Program-made: the position numbers and the translations under genes
Origin: Flavobacterium alkalisoli
Lineage (GTDB): Bacteria > Bacteroidota > Bacteroidia > Flavobacteriales > Flavobacteriaceae
Direction of reading: 5' to 3'
Assembly: GCF_008000935.1 (NCBI RefSeq)
Contig: NZ_CP042831.1
Coordinates: 2,666,001 to 2,730,000 of the forward strand
DNA length: 64,000 nucleotides
The notes under the pieces: generated by a model
Told to the model about the DNA's origin: nothing
The model's input: the letters and a program-made list of their open reading frames with translations, nothing else
The model's database searches: none
Part shown: one piece after another, positions 42,007-51,776 of the stretch
Layout: each line of letters starts with the position of its first letter
How positions within the stretch are numbered: the first letter of the stretch is position 1

Positions 42007-42381
42007 TTATAATCCTAAACTTTTTTGATGCAGTATTATTTCTTCAGGTGTTGAAGGGTTGTTTCTTATGTATACTGCCAATAGATATAACTTTAAAGAG
42101 CGTTTGTTAAGTTTGTCTTTAAATTTCGTTTCGTTATCTCCTAACTCATAATATAGATTTTCAAACAGGCATGCATCCAGCATATTATCTATGGTGTCGT
42201 TTTTAAGGTTAGCCAGATCATTAAAAAAATCAAAAGCAGGGGAGGGGTCCTGAGTATCTATAGCTTCAATTGTATTGACTACAAATGTTTCAAAATCAAT
42301 ATACATATCAGTAATTTCACCTCGATCAATTGCTTTATGTATTCGTTGTGTGAGGTTGGTAATTTCTGACATAACCGACAT
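42007..42381 (-). CDS. Acidic helical hypothetical protein (124 aa)
   Basis: MSVMSEITNLTQRIHKAIDR...; a start three codons later (MSEITN) is equally possible. All-helical, acidic, cytosolic, with TPEEIILHQKSLGL at the end. Gap of 16 bp to the next gene, so likely one transcript. It has the look of a small immunity protein of the SMI/Imm kind, but no diagnostic motif is present. Confidence 0.55.
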   Translation of the reverse strand: MSVMSEITNLTQRIHKAIDRGEITDMYIDFETFVVNTIEAIDTQDPSPAFDFFNDLANLKNDTIDNMLDACLFENLYYELGDNETKFKDKLNKRSLKLYLLAVYIRNNPSTPEEIILHQKSLGL

Positions 42382-42399
42382 TGTAATGACCTGATTTTA

Positions 42400-42681
42400 T
42401 CAATTAAAAAACCTGTAAAACAGTACTATAACTAAAAAAGAAGCCAGGTTTACCAAAGCTATTGCTTTTAGACCTGTAAAATTTCTATTCTTAATTATAT
42501 TAAATACCCAGTATACCAAGGCTACCAAAATAATAAGGAGTGAAGGTATAGTGAACAGCTCCAGTAAGAATGTGTAAGCCATAGTATTTGTGCTATTGGT
42601 TAAGTTTAAAATAAACATCACTCCAAAATAGAACAGGGTGGCAATACTCGCTATGTATATAATTTTTTTAAATTGTTTCAT
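42400..42681 (-). CDS. Small membrane protein (93 aa)
   Basis: Three hydrophobic helices: KIIYIASIATLFYFGVMFIL, FLLELFTIPSLLIILVALVYWVF and IALVNLASFLVIVLFYRFF. No signal peptide needed and no family recognised. Eighteen bases upstream of the 124-aa gene on the same strand, so probably co-transcribed. Confidence 0.55.
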   Translation of the reverse strand: MKQFKKIIYIASIATLFYFGVMFILNLTNSTNTMAYTFLLELFTIPSLLIILVALVYWVFNIIKNRNFTGLKAIALVNLASFLVIVLFYRFFN

Positions 42682-42718
42682 GTTTTTATGTTGTAAAACA
42701 ATAGTAATTAAAGATTGT

Positions 42719-43147
42719 TTAATCAGCGTTTAAACAATCTATAAAATCCTTATATCTTATAATATGTGGTGCAAAGCCCGGAAGTTCGATAGAAATATAA
42801 TCGGCTTTCAGGTTTTTATTTAATGTTATATAACCATTGTCATTTGTATTACCCAGAAGCTTTTCCCGTTTAAATTTCATTTCCTCCTTATAGGGTTTCA
42901 AAATATGACTGCTTATACCGCTAAGCGTTAGGGTATCGTTAGAATTTTCTATTAAATACACTTTAAGAGTAAATTCTGTTTCTGTTGCATTAATCAGTTC
43001 CACATAAAGATCCTCGTTACCCAGTTCAATACCCTGAATGATATATTCGCCCTTTAGATAATAGGAGTCGGGTTCAGAATTTTTTTTCAGGCATTCCTGT
43101 TTTGAACCAATTACGGTTGTTAACAGGAAAAACAAATAATACATCAT
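42719..43147 (-). CDS. Exported beta-rich hypothetical protein (142 aa)
   Basis: Short signal MMYYLFFLLTTVIGS, then a beta-sandwich-like body (YYLKGEYIIQGIELGNEDLY..., EFTLKVYLIENSNDTLTLSG) and an FAPHIIRYKDFIDCLNAD ending. Unknown function. Last gene of the accessory run before the conserved yebC gene; a weak terminator follows at 43178. Confidence 0.55.
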   Translation of the reverse strand: MMYYLFFLLTTVIGSKQECLKKNSEPDSYYLKGEYIIQGIELGNEDLYVELINATETEFTLKVYLIENSNDTLTLSGISSHILKPYKEEMKFKREKLLGNTNDNGYITLNKNLKADYISIELPGFAPHIIRYKDFIDCLNAD

Positions 43148-43177
43148 GTGGTTGATTTTTCAGGATGAAATATACAA

Positions 43178-43207
43178 AAAAAGCTACCCAAAGAGCAGCT
43201 TTTTATA
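43178..43207. terminator. Weak terminator between yebC and the accessory run
   Basis: AAAAAGCT...AGCTTTTT with an 11-base loop between 43147 and 43228. Confidence 0.4.
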
Positions 43208-43227
43208 TTATGAAAACAGGATAATTA

Positions 43228-43938
43228 TTATTCCTGCATTGTATGATACACGTTCATTACGTCGTCGTCTTCCTCAATTTTTTCAAGAAGCTTTTCAACG
43301 TCTGCCTGTTGTTCTTCGGTAAGTTCTTTTGTTACCTGAGGAATCCTGTCAAACCCAGATGAAAGGATTTCAAGGCCACGGCTTTCAAGTTCTTTTTGTA
43401 TAGCGCCAAAACTTTCAAAAGGAGCATACATCATGATACCGTCTTCATCGGCAAAAATTTCCTCAACGCCAAAGTCGATCATCTCAAGCTCAAGCTCTTC
43501 TACATCCTGACCTTCTGCCGGAATACGGAAGTTACAGGTGTGGTCGAACATAAACTCAACCGAACCCTGAGTACCCATAGTACCGTTACATTTATTAAAG
43601 TAACTGCGTATGTTAGCTACTGTACGGTTATTGTTATCGGTAGCTGTTTCTATAAGGATAGCGATACCATGTGGTGCATAGCCTTCAAATAATACCTCTT
43701 TAAAGTTAGCGGTATCTTTATCACTTGCTTTTTTAATTGCCCTTTCAACATTGTCTTTAGGCATGTTTGCCGCTTTGGCATTTTGTATAACTGCTCTTAA
43801 ACGTGCATTGGTTTCCGGGTTAGGGCCACCTTCCTTAACGGCAATTACTATATCTTTTCCAATTCTTGTAAACGTTTTGGCCATTGCCGACCAACGTTTC
43901 ATTTTTCTGGCTTTTCTAAATTCAAACGCTCTTCCCAT
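43228..43938 (-). CDS. yebC: YebC/PmpR-family protein
   Basis: 236 residues: MGRAFEFRKARKMKRWSAMAKTFTRIGKDIVIAVKEGGPNPETNARLRAVIQNAKAANMPKDNVERAIKKA, the strongly conserved TACO1/YebC opening, then FEGYAPHGIAILIETATDNNNRTVANIRSYF and a split C-terminal domain. The family binds DNA as a transcriptional regulator and, in recent work, helps ribosomes through difficult sequences. The RKARK-M-K-R-W start is the longer Bacteroidota form. Stands alone. Confidence 0.93.
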   Translation of the reverse strand: MGRAFEFRKARKMKRWSAMAKTFTRIGKDIVIAVKEGGPNPETNARLRAVIQNAKAANMPKDNVERAIKKASDKDTANFKEVLFEGYAPHGIAILIETATDNNNRTVANIRSYFNKCNGTMGTQGSVEFMFDHTCNFRIPAEGQDVEELELEMIDFGVEEIFADEDGIMMYAPFESFGAIQKELESRGLEILSSGFDRIPQVTKELTEEQQADVEKLLEKIEEDDDVMNVYHTMQE

Positions 43939-44029
43939 ATATTATTTTATTTGGAGGAACAAAAATAAACTTATTCGGTGTTTTTCCAAAATCTAAATGG
44001 AACAGTTTTACAAAAATCAGGGGATATAG

Positions 44030-46072
44030 TTACCTGTTTTCTAAATTATAAAGGTCGGTAAGTATGTTTACAGCCTCTTTAATGTATAAATTGTTTTTTA
44101 CGAGCTTAACCCGGTGTTCGTTTGTATTGCTTAAAAAATCGTCATACATAATGCGCTGATAGGTATCGCGTGGTGTTGCCACATGAGGGTTTTGAACTTT
44201 ATCTTCAAAAACACTTATGCTTTTCCAAATGCTGTCCATAGTGTGTACATCGTTAAACACTCCGTCAAAATTAAGGGCAACGGGATCTTTATCGTCCTTG
44301 TACAGTTTGTTTATCTTTTGGTTTACTGAGAGAATATCATTAAAATCTGTATCGTTTATTACCCTTTCTTCACTTAGTGTTACTGCCTGTTTAAAAAAGC
44401 GCCTGTTCTCTTTATGGAATCTAACCCTGAATTTTATACTGTCGTTGGGTAGTGCGTTGGCTTCAGTTTTTTCACGCGGCAAAAATTCATCCAGATAGGA
44501 GGGGAGTTCTATATCAGGCTCAATACCTATATACTGACTGCTTTTACCAGTAATACGGTAAAACTTGTCTATGGTTACTTTTACAAAATCGGTAGGGTCT
44601 TTTTCCTGAAGTTGGTAAATGGTTTGCATGGTGGCTTTACCCATAGTGGTATTGCCTGCTATAATGGCGCGCCCGTAATCCTGCATTACACCTGTAAAGA
44701 ATTCGCTTGCCGAGGCCGAAAACCCGTTTACGAGTATTACAAGAGGTCCGTCATATATGGTGCCGCGCATGTAGTCTTTAATAACCTTGCTGGTCTTATT
44801 CTTATCGGTTACTATGCAAACGGGTCCAAAGTCTATAAACATACCTGCCAGTTTGGTAACCTCATCCATAGAGCCGCCACCGTTAAACTGAAGGTCTATT
44901 ATAAGTCCGTTTATGTTTTCTCCCCTAAGCTTTAAAACCTCTTTTGCCACATCATCGGCACTACCGTGATAGTTTTTATCGTCTATAGCGGTATAAAAAC
45001 TAGGTATCTTTATATAACCCATAGGCAGGGTATCACCTATAACAAAGCTGTATACGGCATTATCTTCAGTACGCATTACTTTTTTTTCAAGATCTACGCT
45101 GTAAACTGTTCCGTCGTTTTTGCGCAGGGTAAGTTGTACGGTTTTGTAGGCATCGCTAAATACAATGTTGGTAATTGTTTCTATTGAGGCACAGGTAACG
45201 GCATATTCCCTATTTTCGGAAGCCAGTTTAAGTATCTGGTCGCCCTTATCTATTTTCTGGGTTTTATACGCCGGACCGCCGGGAACAACTTCCTGTACTA
45301 TTATTTCCTCATTCTCGTTTTGGCTGACATAAATGCCCAGCGAATAATTTTCATCTGACACAGTAGATAGGAAAGCCGCCTTGTCGTTGTAATTAAAGTA
45401 ATTGGTATGCGGATCGAAGTAACTGCAAAAAGCAGCATAAAACTTATGGTATATAACCTTATCAAGCCCTTCTTCCGGATTTAGCAGCCCTTCGGCACGA
45501 CACAGGTAGGCATCAATAATTTTAGCCTTTGCGGCAACCTGCAGGCTGCGTATTTGTGCTTTAAGGGAATCTTTATCCTTACTGAGTTTGGCAATATCTT
45601 CCAGTACATCATAAGTGATTTTCTTTCGGATAAGCTTTTTAAGCTGTTCCTTTTCGGTACGGTACGGAAAATAATTTTTGGAGTAATAGATAGAATCGGT
45701 ACTATTCAGGTCTAAATCCTCATGATTTATTTCGTTTATAATATCTATGTTCCGTTCCAGTGCTTTTTTATAGGTAACTACAAAATCGGTAAAAAAGGCA
45801 CAGTTCCCCTCAGTAATATACTCGTCAATGTTGTACTCGTGTTTGGCAAGCAAATCCCTGTCCTCCTTAAGGAACAGGATACGGTTATCATCCAGGTCAC
45901 GCATTACCCTATTAAACACATAAGCCGACAGGCTATCGTCTGTCGGCTTAGGTTTAAAGTGTTCGCTTTTTAAAAGCTCGTTTATATTGTAAAACACACC
46001 GCAGGCCTGCTCATGGTTTTGTGCTCCCACCAGTAATGGAAGAAAACAGGCTATTGCGTATATGTTTTTCAT
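44030..46072 (-). CDS. S41-family C-terminal processing (tail-specific) protease
   Basis: 680 residues with a signal peptide (MKNIYAIACFLPLLVGAQ). A helical N domain leads to a PDZ domain (about 240-330, NYSLGIYVSQNENEEIIVQEVVPGGPAYKTQKIDKGDQILKL) and the S41 catalytic core: the serine in LVNGFSASASEFFTGVMQDYG and the lysine four turns later in NTTMGKATMQTIYQL. It resembles Prc/Tsp, which trims periplasmic proteins from their C termini. Ends 6 bp... upstream-coupled to gcvT: the gcvT stop lies 6 bp before this start, so both are probably on one transcript. Confidence 0.9.
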   Translation of the reverse strand: MKNIYAIACFLPLLVGAQNHEQACGVFYNINELLKSEHFKPKPTDDSLSAYVFNRVMRDLDDNRILFLKEDRDLLAKHEYNIDEYITEGNCAFFTDFVVTYKKALERNIDIINEINHEDLDLNSTDSIYYSKNYFPYRTEKEQLKKLIRKKITYDVLEDIAKLSKDKDSLKAQIRSLQVAAKAKIIDAYLCRAEGLLNPEEGLDKVIYHKFYAAFCSYFDPHTNYFNYNDKAAFLSTVSDENYSLGIYVSQNENEEIIVQEVVPGGPAYKTQKIDKGDQILKLASENREYAVTCASIETITNIVFSDAYKTVQLTLRKNDGTVYSVDLEKKVMRTEDNAVYSFVIGDTLPMGYIKIPSFYTAIDDKNYHGSADDVAKEVLKLRGENINGLIIDLQFNGGGSMDEVTKLAGMFIDFGPVCIVTDKNKTSKVIKDYMRGTIYDGPLVILVNGFSASASEFFTGVMQDYGRAIIAGNTTMGKATMQTIYQLQEKDPTDFVKVTIDKFYRITGKSSQYIGIEPDIELPSYLDEFLPREKTEANALPNDSIKFRVRFHKENRRFFKQAVTLSEERVINDTDFNDILSVNQKINKLYKDDKDPVALNFDGVFNDVHTMDSIWKSISVFEDKVQNPHVATPRDTYQRIMYDDFLSNTNEHRVKLVKNNLYIKEAVNILTDLYNLENR

Positions 46073-46078
46073 AGGCCT

Positions 46079-47161
46079 CTACTTTTTGTAGAAAGGAAGC
46101 TTCACTACTTTAGCAGCAATGTCGTTCTTCCTTATCCTGATGTATATCTCGCTGTCCGGAGCAGCATAGGCAGTTGGCACATAGCCTAACCCGATACCTT
46201 TACCTAATGAAGGCGCCATAGTACCCGATGTAACTATACCTATTACATTACCGTCTTTGTCTACAATTTCATAGTCGTGTCTTGGTATACCTCTTTCGGT
46301 TAACTCAAAACCAACAAGTTTTCTGCTAACACCTTCTTCTTTTTGCTTTTTGATAGCTTCGCTGTTAGTGAAATCTTTAGTGAACTTAGTGATCCATCCA
46401 AGGCCTGCCTCAATTGGCGAAGTGGTATCGTTAATATCGTTACCGTATAGGCAAAAGCCCATTTCAAGCCTTAAAGTGTCGCGAGCAGCAAGACCAATTG
46501 GCTTAATGCCATAAGCAGCTCCTGCCTCAAACACCCTGTTCCAAACTTGTTCAATATCGGAATTTTTTACGTAAATTTCAAATCCTCCGCTACCTGTATA
46601 TCCTGTTGCAGAAACAATTACATCGCTAACACCAGCAAAATCGGCTACTTCGAAGTGATAATATTTTATTTCAGAAAGGTTTACAGAAGTTAAAGACTGC
46701 ATCGCTTCGGCAGCTTTAGGCCCCTGGATAGCAAGTAATGAATACTCATCAGAAGCATTAACCATAGTAGCACCCATATCGTTTTTAGAAGAAATCCAGT
46801 TCCAGTCTTTCTCAATGTTTGATGCGTTTACCACTAAAAGATATTTTTCCTCACCCATTTTGTATACAATAAGGTCGTCTACAATACCACCGTTCTCGTT
46901 AGGAAGGCATGAGTACTGAGCACGTCCTACAGTTAGGGTAGAGGCATCGTTTGTTGTAACTTTTTGAATTAGGTCAAGTGCTTTTGGCCCGGTAATAAAG
47001 AATTCACCCATGTGAGATACATCAAAAACACCAACACCGTTTCTTACGGTTTCGTGTTCTGCATTTACCCCTTCATATTGTACAGGCATATTGTAACCTG
47101 CAAATGGTACCATTTTAGCCCCAAGGCCTTCGTGTATGTGCGTTAGCGCAGTATTTTTCAT
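46079..47161 (-). CDS. gcvT: Glycine cleavage system T protein (aminomethyltransferase)
   Basis: 360 residues, full length. [24 protein letters not shown] at the N terminus, [11 protein letters not shown] (folate pocket), [51 protein letters not shown] and [21 protein letters not shown] are all conserved. It transfers the methylene group to tetrahydrofolate in glycine breakdown. GcvH and GcvP are not nearby, as is common in Bacteroidota. The 226-bp divergent gap to nnr (47162-47387) shows no riboswitch that I recognise. Confidence 0.95.
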   Translation of the reverse strand: MKNTALTHIHEGLGAKMVPFAGYNMPVQYEGVNAEHETVRNGVGVFDVSHMGEFFITGPKALDLIQKVTTNDASTLTVGRAQYSCLPNENGGIVDDLIVYKMGEEKYLLVVNASNIEKDWNWISSKNDMGATMVNASDEYSLLAIQGPKAAEAMQSLTSVNLSEIKYYHFEVADFAGVSDVIVSATGYTGSGGFEIYVKNSDIEQVWNRVFEAGAAYGIKPIGLAARDTLRLEMGFCLYGNDINDTTSPIEAGLGWITKFTKDFTNSEAIKKQKEEGVSRKLVGFELTERGIPRHDYEIVDKDGNVIGIVTSGTMAPSLGKGIGLGYVPTAYAAPDSEIYIRIRKNDIAAKVVKLPFYKK

Positions 47162-47387
47162 CTAGAATATTAATATAGTTTCAACGCCGCTAATTTATTG
47201 AAAAAAACGCACTAATAGCGATTGATTTTCAGGAAATACAAATTATTTCACAAATTTTAGCTTCGTTCTTAAAAGATTATGTAGCGGGAGTTATAATACA
47301 CGTTAAATATTTGTTGCCTCCACCTTCTATGTAAAAGCATTATTATAAATTTACTTAGTAAAAGTAGTACAAACAACACCATAAATC

Positions 47388-48881
47388 ATGAAAATTTTTG
47401 ACGTTGCAGCAAACAGGGAAGCCGACAGGGTTACTGTAGAAAAGCAGGGAATTACCTACTACGAACTTATGGAAAGGGCAGGTAACGAAGTATTCCTTTG
47501 GCTAAAGCGCAACTTTCCTGATAAGGAGACACTGTTTCATGTTATATGCGGGCAGGGTAATAACGGTGGTGACGGACTTGTAGTGGCGCGACTGCTGTAT
47601 GAATCTAAATACAGGGTGGTACTTGATATACTGGAAGATGCCGGAAAACCCACTCCCGATTTTACCGCTAACCTAAAACGTATTAATAAGGAAGGTATAA
47701 AATACAACAATAAGCAAATAGATACTTATGGCGATGGTAAACTGGTAGTTGTAGATGCTATTTTTGGTATTGGCCTTAGCCGTGAGCCCCAAGGTATGGT
47801 GAAGGAGATGATAGAAAAGATAAACCACAGTAATGCCTACGTGGTTTCTATAGATGTGCCATCGGGCGTATTTATGGACAGAAAAACCGAATTTGCCGTA
47901 AAAAGCGACGCTGTACTTACTTTTCAGCAGCCCAAGCTGTCATTTTATCTGGCAGATAATTATAAATACATTAAGCATGTTGAAATACTGGATATAGGTC
48001 TGGATAAAGATTTTATACACAGTGTGGAAACCAACTTTTACCTAACCGATCATCTGGCAGCACACAAACGCTATCGTCCTGTAGATGTATTTACACATAA
48101 GGGTAAGCAGGGGCATGCATTATTGATAGGTGGGAGTTATGGAAAGATAGGGGCGGTATGCCTTTCTGCCAAGGCAGCATTAATCTCGGGGTGCGGACTG
48201 GTAACAGCTTACCTGCCTAAATGCGGGTATACCATAATACAGTCGGTTTTTCCCGAAGCGATGGCTATTACCGACGGAGAGGAGCATATTACCCATATCA
48301 ATTTTGACTTTGAACCCAAAGCTATAGGTATTGGCCCCGGCTTAGGGCAGCATCCCGAAACCCAAAAGGCTTTTCATGATTTTTTAAATAGATACAAACA
48401 CCAGTTAGTTATAGATGCCGACGGATTAAATATACTTTCCTATAATAAGGAGTGGTTAGGGCTATTGCCAGAAGATGCAATACTTACCCCGCACCCTAAA
48501 GAACTGGAAAGGCTTATGGGAAGCTGGAGCGACGGTTTTGATAAGATTGAAAAGATGATAGCCTTTAGTAAAAAGCACAATGTGGTGCTGGTAGCTAAGG
48601 ATGCCCGTACTCAGGTTGTGTATAAAGATTATGTATATATAAATGCCTCTGGTAATGCGGCACTGGCAACAGGCGGAAGCGGCGATGTGCTTACGGGTAT
48701 CATTACCGGAATGCTGGCTCAGGGATATGATGCAGTAGATGCAGCAGTGTTTGGTGTATACCTTCACGGACTCACTGCCGATATTGCCGTTCCCGAAACA
48801 GGAATGCAGGCTTTTACAGCTTCGATGATACTGGATTATATAGGAAAAGCCTATCATAAAATCGAAGCAGATCATCCTTAA
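47388..48881 (+). CDS. nnr: Bifunctional NAD(P)HX epimerase/dehydratase
   Basis: 497 residues that repair hydrated NAD(P)H. N-terminal epimerase (YjeF_N, about 1-210): MERAGNEVFLWL, VICGQGNNGGDGLVVARLL, VVDAIFGIGLSREPQG, SIDVPSGVFMD. C-terminal ADP-dependent dehydratase (about 225-490): KGKQGHALLIGGSYGKIGAVCLSAKAAL, GIGPGLGQ, VIDADGLNIL, TPHPKELERLMG, and NASGNAALATGGSGDVLTGIITGMLAQG. Both halves look complete. Possibly co-transcribed with hutH (75-bp gap). Confidence 0.95.
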   Translation: MKIFDVAANREADRVTVEKQGITYYELMERAGNEVFLWLKRNFPDKETLFHVICGQGNNGGDGLVVARLLYESKYRVVLDILEDAGKPTPDFTANLKRINKEGIKYNNKQIDTYGDGKLVVVDAIFGIGLSREPQGMVKEMIEKINHSNAYVVSIDVPSGVFMDRKTEFAVKSDAVLTFQQPKLSFYLADNYKYIKHVEILDIGLDKDFIHSVETNFYLTDHLAAHKRYRPVDVFTHKGKQGHALLIGGSYGKIGAVCLSAKAALISGCGLVTAYLPKCGYTIIQSVFPEAMAITDGEEHITHINFDFEPKAIGIGPGLGQHPETQKAFHDFLNRYKHQLVIDADGLNILSYNKEWLGLLPEDAILTPHPKELERLMGSWSDGFDKIEKMIAFSKKHNVVLVAKDARTQVVYKDYVYINASGNAALATGGSGDVLTGIITGMLAQGYDAVDAAVFGVYLHGLTADIAVPETGMQAFTASMILDYIGKAYHKIEADHP

Positions 48882-48955
48882 TATTGAAAAGTTGACAAAA
48901 ATCTTGTTTTTTATCTAAGGTTTAGTGAATTTTGGGGCTTCAATCAAACTGATAA

Positions 48956-50464
48956 ATGGAAACAATACATTATATAAGCAGTGACCTGCTTTCTATTGAA
49001 GTCGTAAATGAAATTATAACTCAGGGTAAAAAACTGGAACTTAGCGAAGAAGCCAGGGCTAATATAGAAAAATGCCGTACTTACCTTGATGAGAAAATGA
49101 AATCGCACAGCGACCCAATTTATGGTATTAATACCGGCTTCGGTTCGCTTTATAATGTAAAGATCTCTAACGAAAACTTATCGCAGTTACAGGAAAACCT
49201 TGTAAAATCGCATGCCTGCGGAACAGGGGAGGAAGTGCCTGGTGAGATTGTAAAAATTATGCTTCTTTTAAAAATACAGTCTTTAAGCTACGGACACTCT
49301 GGTGTGCAGCTTGAAACAGTAGAAAGGTTGGTAGATTTTTATAATAACGATATTTTACCTGTAGTTTACAATCAGGGTTCGTTAGGTGCTTCGGGCGACT
49401 TGGCTCCGTTAGCACATTTATCCCTGCCGCTTCTTGGAGAAGGAGAGGTTTATATGGATGGTTTCCGTCAGCCGGCACAAAAAGTGCTTGACAAAATGGG
49501 GTGGAAGCCTATCGTTTTAAAATCTAAAGAAGGATTGGCATTACTAAACGGTACTCAGTTTATGAGTTCGTATGGTATATATGTATTACTTAAGTCAGTT
49601 AAATATTCTTATTTAGCCGACGTAATTGGGGCTATATCTTTAGAAGGTTTTGACGGAAGGATAGAACCTTTTAATGAGCTTATTCACATGATACGCCCTC
49701 ATAAGGGGCAAATCGTTACTGCTAGGCGTTACAATGAACTTCTTGAGGATAGTGAGATTATAGCACAGGCTAAAAAGCACGTACAGGATCCGTATTCTTT
49801 CCGTTGTATCCCACAGGTACATGGTGCTACTAAGGATACCATAGACTATGTAAAGAAAGTTTTCAGAACCGAAATCAACTCGGTTACCGATAACCCTAAT
49901 ATATTTATTGAAAGCGATCAGATCATTTCGGGAGGTAACTTCCACGGGCAGCCGTTGGCACTAACGCTTGACTTTTTAGGTATAGCGCTTGCCGAACTGG
50001 GAAGTATTTCTGAAAGAAGGACGTATCAACTTATCTCCGGCCTTCGCGGATTACCTCCGTTCCTAGTATCTAACCCCGGGCTTAATTCAGGTTTTATGAT
50101 TCCGCAGTATACTGCTGCAAGTATCGTGAGCCAGAACAAACAGCTTTGTACTCCTGCAAGTGCCGATAGTATAGTATCGAGCAACGGACAGGAAGACCAC
50201 GTGAGTATGGGAGCTAATGCAGCTACAAAAGCATTAAGGATTATTGAGAACCTGGAGCGCATACTTGCCATAGAGCTTATGAACGCTTCTCAGGCTATAG
50301 CGTTTAGAAGGCCGCTTAAATCGAGTGAGTTTATAGAAATGTTCCTAAAATCTTACAGGGAAGAAGTTCCTCTTGTGGAGAACGACAGGATACTGCACTA
50401 CGATATCGAGAACACGATAGCTTTCTTAAACAACCTGCAAATAGACGAAACAGTATTTGAATAA
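48956..50464 (+). CDS. hutH: Histidine ammonia-lyase
   Basis: 502 residues, converting histidine to urocanate and ammonia. The MIO cofactor tripeptide Ala145-Ser-Gly is in NQGSLGASGDLAPLAHL. YGINTGFGSL, SRG-type TSVTDNPNIF with GGNFHGQPLAL, and QEDHVSMGANAA are further HAL signatures. Length is normal. No hutU, hutI or hutG follow; the rest of the Hut pathway must be elsewhere. Closed by a strong terminator at 50466. Confidence 0.93.
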   Translation: METIHYISSDLLSIEVVNEIITQGKKLELSEEARANIEKCRTYLDEKMKSHSDPIYGINTGFGSLYNVKISNENLSQLQENLVKSHACGTGEEVPGEIVKIMLLLKIQSLSYGHSGVQLETVERLVDFYNNDILPVVYNQGSLGASGDLAPLAHLSLPLLGEGEVYMDGFRQPAQKVLDKMGWKPIVLKSKEGLALLNGTQFMSSYGIYVLLKSVKYSYLADVIGAISLEGFDGRIEPFNELIHMIRPHKGQIVTARRYNELLEDSEIIAQAKKHVQDPYSFRCIPQVHGATKDTIDYVKKVFRTEINSVTDNPNIFIESDQIISGGNFHGQPLALTLDFLGIALAELGSISERRTYQLISGLRGLPPFLVSNPGLNSGFMIPQYTAASIVSQNKQLCTPASADSIVSSNGQEDHVSMGANAATKALRIIENLERILAIELMNASQAIAFRRPLKSSEFIEMFLKSYREEVPLVENDRILHYDIENTIAFLNNLQIDETVFE

Positions 50465-50465
50465 T

Positions 50466-50496
50466 AAAAAAGCCTCCGGATAAGGAGGCTTTTTTG
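50466..50496. terminator. Terminator shared by hutH and the convergent gene
   Basis: AAAAAAGCCTCC-ggata-GGAGGCTTTTTT, between two convergent genes. Confidence 0.85.
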
Positions 50497-50501
50497 TTTA
50501 A

Positions 50502-51365
50502 TTAATCGGTAAGTGTTATTTCCATGAACATTTTGGCATAACCGTTTGCTGTTTTAGGATTTGGCATCCAGGTACCGTTTTTATAAGACCATCCTTCCAT
50601 GGTTTCTGTTGCTTCACAAAGAATAGGAGGGCCGTAGCCATACATATGTGCAGGATATGAATCGTTGTCACCTGTTAGAGAAAGCCTATTCTCTTTTATT
50701 GTAAGGTATTCAACTACAATAAATAAGCCCTCTTCCGGAATTTTAATTGGAATTTTAGAGAAATCAACTTCAGCATATTTCTGCTTTTTGTCAACGGTTA
50801 CTAAAATATTTTCTCCATAAAGATAATCGCCGGGACTTCCGTCAGGTTTTACAGAACATAGCCTTATATTGAAAGTATATTTCTTTTGGGCATCAACTTT
50901 TAATCTTACTTTATCAAGATAAGGGGTAGTATTATATTCCGGGTTGAACGGTATATATCGTGCGTGAAGTAGTGAGCCATTCATTCCGCCGCCGGAGCCA
51001 CTCCATGTCTTTTTAGCTTTTTTAGTTTTTATAGTTAATGAGTTTTCTTTTTTTCTTGATCCAATTACTACTTCATTAAGTGCTATAGGCTTTGATTCAA
51101 GATAAATAGTATCCTGCATTTCAGATGCTTTTAATGAGGCTGCATCATAACCTACAGCACTAAAGCGAACTGTTTTAGACGGATCACTTTTAGGTAATCT
51201 AAACCCTCCGTTTTCATCGGCGTTAAACTCTATTTTTTCATCAGATACCGATATGTTTACATAGGGCACAGGTTCTTTGGATTCTTTATCTAATATAGTT
51301 TTCGTTTGTCCAAAAGCACTTATCGAGAATAGTGCTGTGAGAAAAAGTAAAAGTTTACCGTTCAT
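50502..51365 (-). CDS. Exported protein with CarboxypepD-regulatory-like domain
   Basis: 287 residues. Signal MNGKLLLFLTALFSISAFGQ; beta-sandwich about 20-90 (TKTILDKESKEPVPYVNISV...ENGGFRLPKSDPSKTVRFSAVGYDAASLKASEMQDTIYLESK) as found at the N terminus of many outer-membrane receptors; then a 190-residue C-terminal domain with no barrel (WSGSGGGMNGSLLHARYIPF..., GYAKMFMEITLTD). It is therefore a stand-alone relative of the receptor N-domain. Function unknown, probably envelope. Confidence 0.75.
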   Translation of the reverse strand: MNGKLLLFLTALFSISAFGQTKTILDKESKEPVPYVNISVSDEKIEFNADENGGFRLPKSDPSKTVRFSAVGYDAASLKASEMQDTIYLESKPIALNEVVIGSRKKENSLTIKTKKAKKTWSGSGGGMNGSLLHARYIPFNPEYNTTPYLDKVRLKVDAQKKYTFNIRLCSVKPDGSPGDYLYGENILVTVDKKQKYAEVDFSKIPIKIPEEGLFIVVEYLTIKENRLSLTGDNDSYPAHMYGYGPPILCEATETMEGWSYKNGTWMPNPKTANGYAKMFMEITLTD

Positions 51366-51387
51366 ATTTTTTTATTGCAATGTAGAA

Positions 51388-51418
51388 TAAAAATACCCAT
51401 TTATGGGTATTTTTTTTT
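51388..51418 (-). terminator. Hairpin in the divergent promoter region
   Basis: AAAAATACCCAT-tt-ATGGGTATTTTT with T9 on the plus side and TTTTTATTC on the minus side. It lies 23 bp upstream of the minus-strand gene at 51365, inside its 5' leader, where it could attenuate transcription or end a small RNA. The rest of the 411-bp gap 51366-51776 is AT-rich with no other signal that I can support. Confidence 0.45.
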
Positions 51419-51776
51419 GAGGTTAACCAATGGAACTTTGTAGTTGCAGGTTTTTTTATAAAAAACGGGTAATGAGTGATTTATCCTTAAGAATTTTCAA
51501 TAGTTAGTTTTTGGATAAATCATTGTTAAAAATTCAAAAAACAACTTAAAAAGGGACTTTTTTTTGTAGGAAAAATAAATAAAATGTAAAAAAAGCCTTT
51601 ATAAAGCAAAGTTAATTAAATCTTAAAATAAAATCATAAAATACTATATATTAGCTGTTTAAAACTAAATAAAAATTGCTTATGAAAATATAATTACTTA
51701 CAAACCAAAAACAGATTTGAATATTTATTAAGCGAATATTCAGCATGAACCAATCTTTTACTTCAAACCCCTATTT

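Noticed and set aside
46073..47387. Glycine riboswitch near gcvT
   Set aside because: The 226-bp leader is AT-rich and shows no tandem glycine-aptamer core that I could identify.
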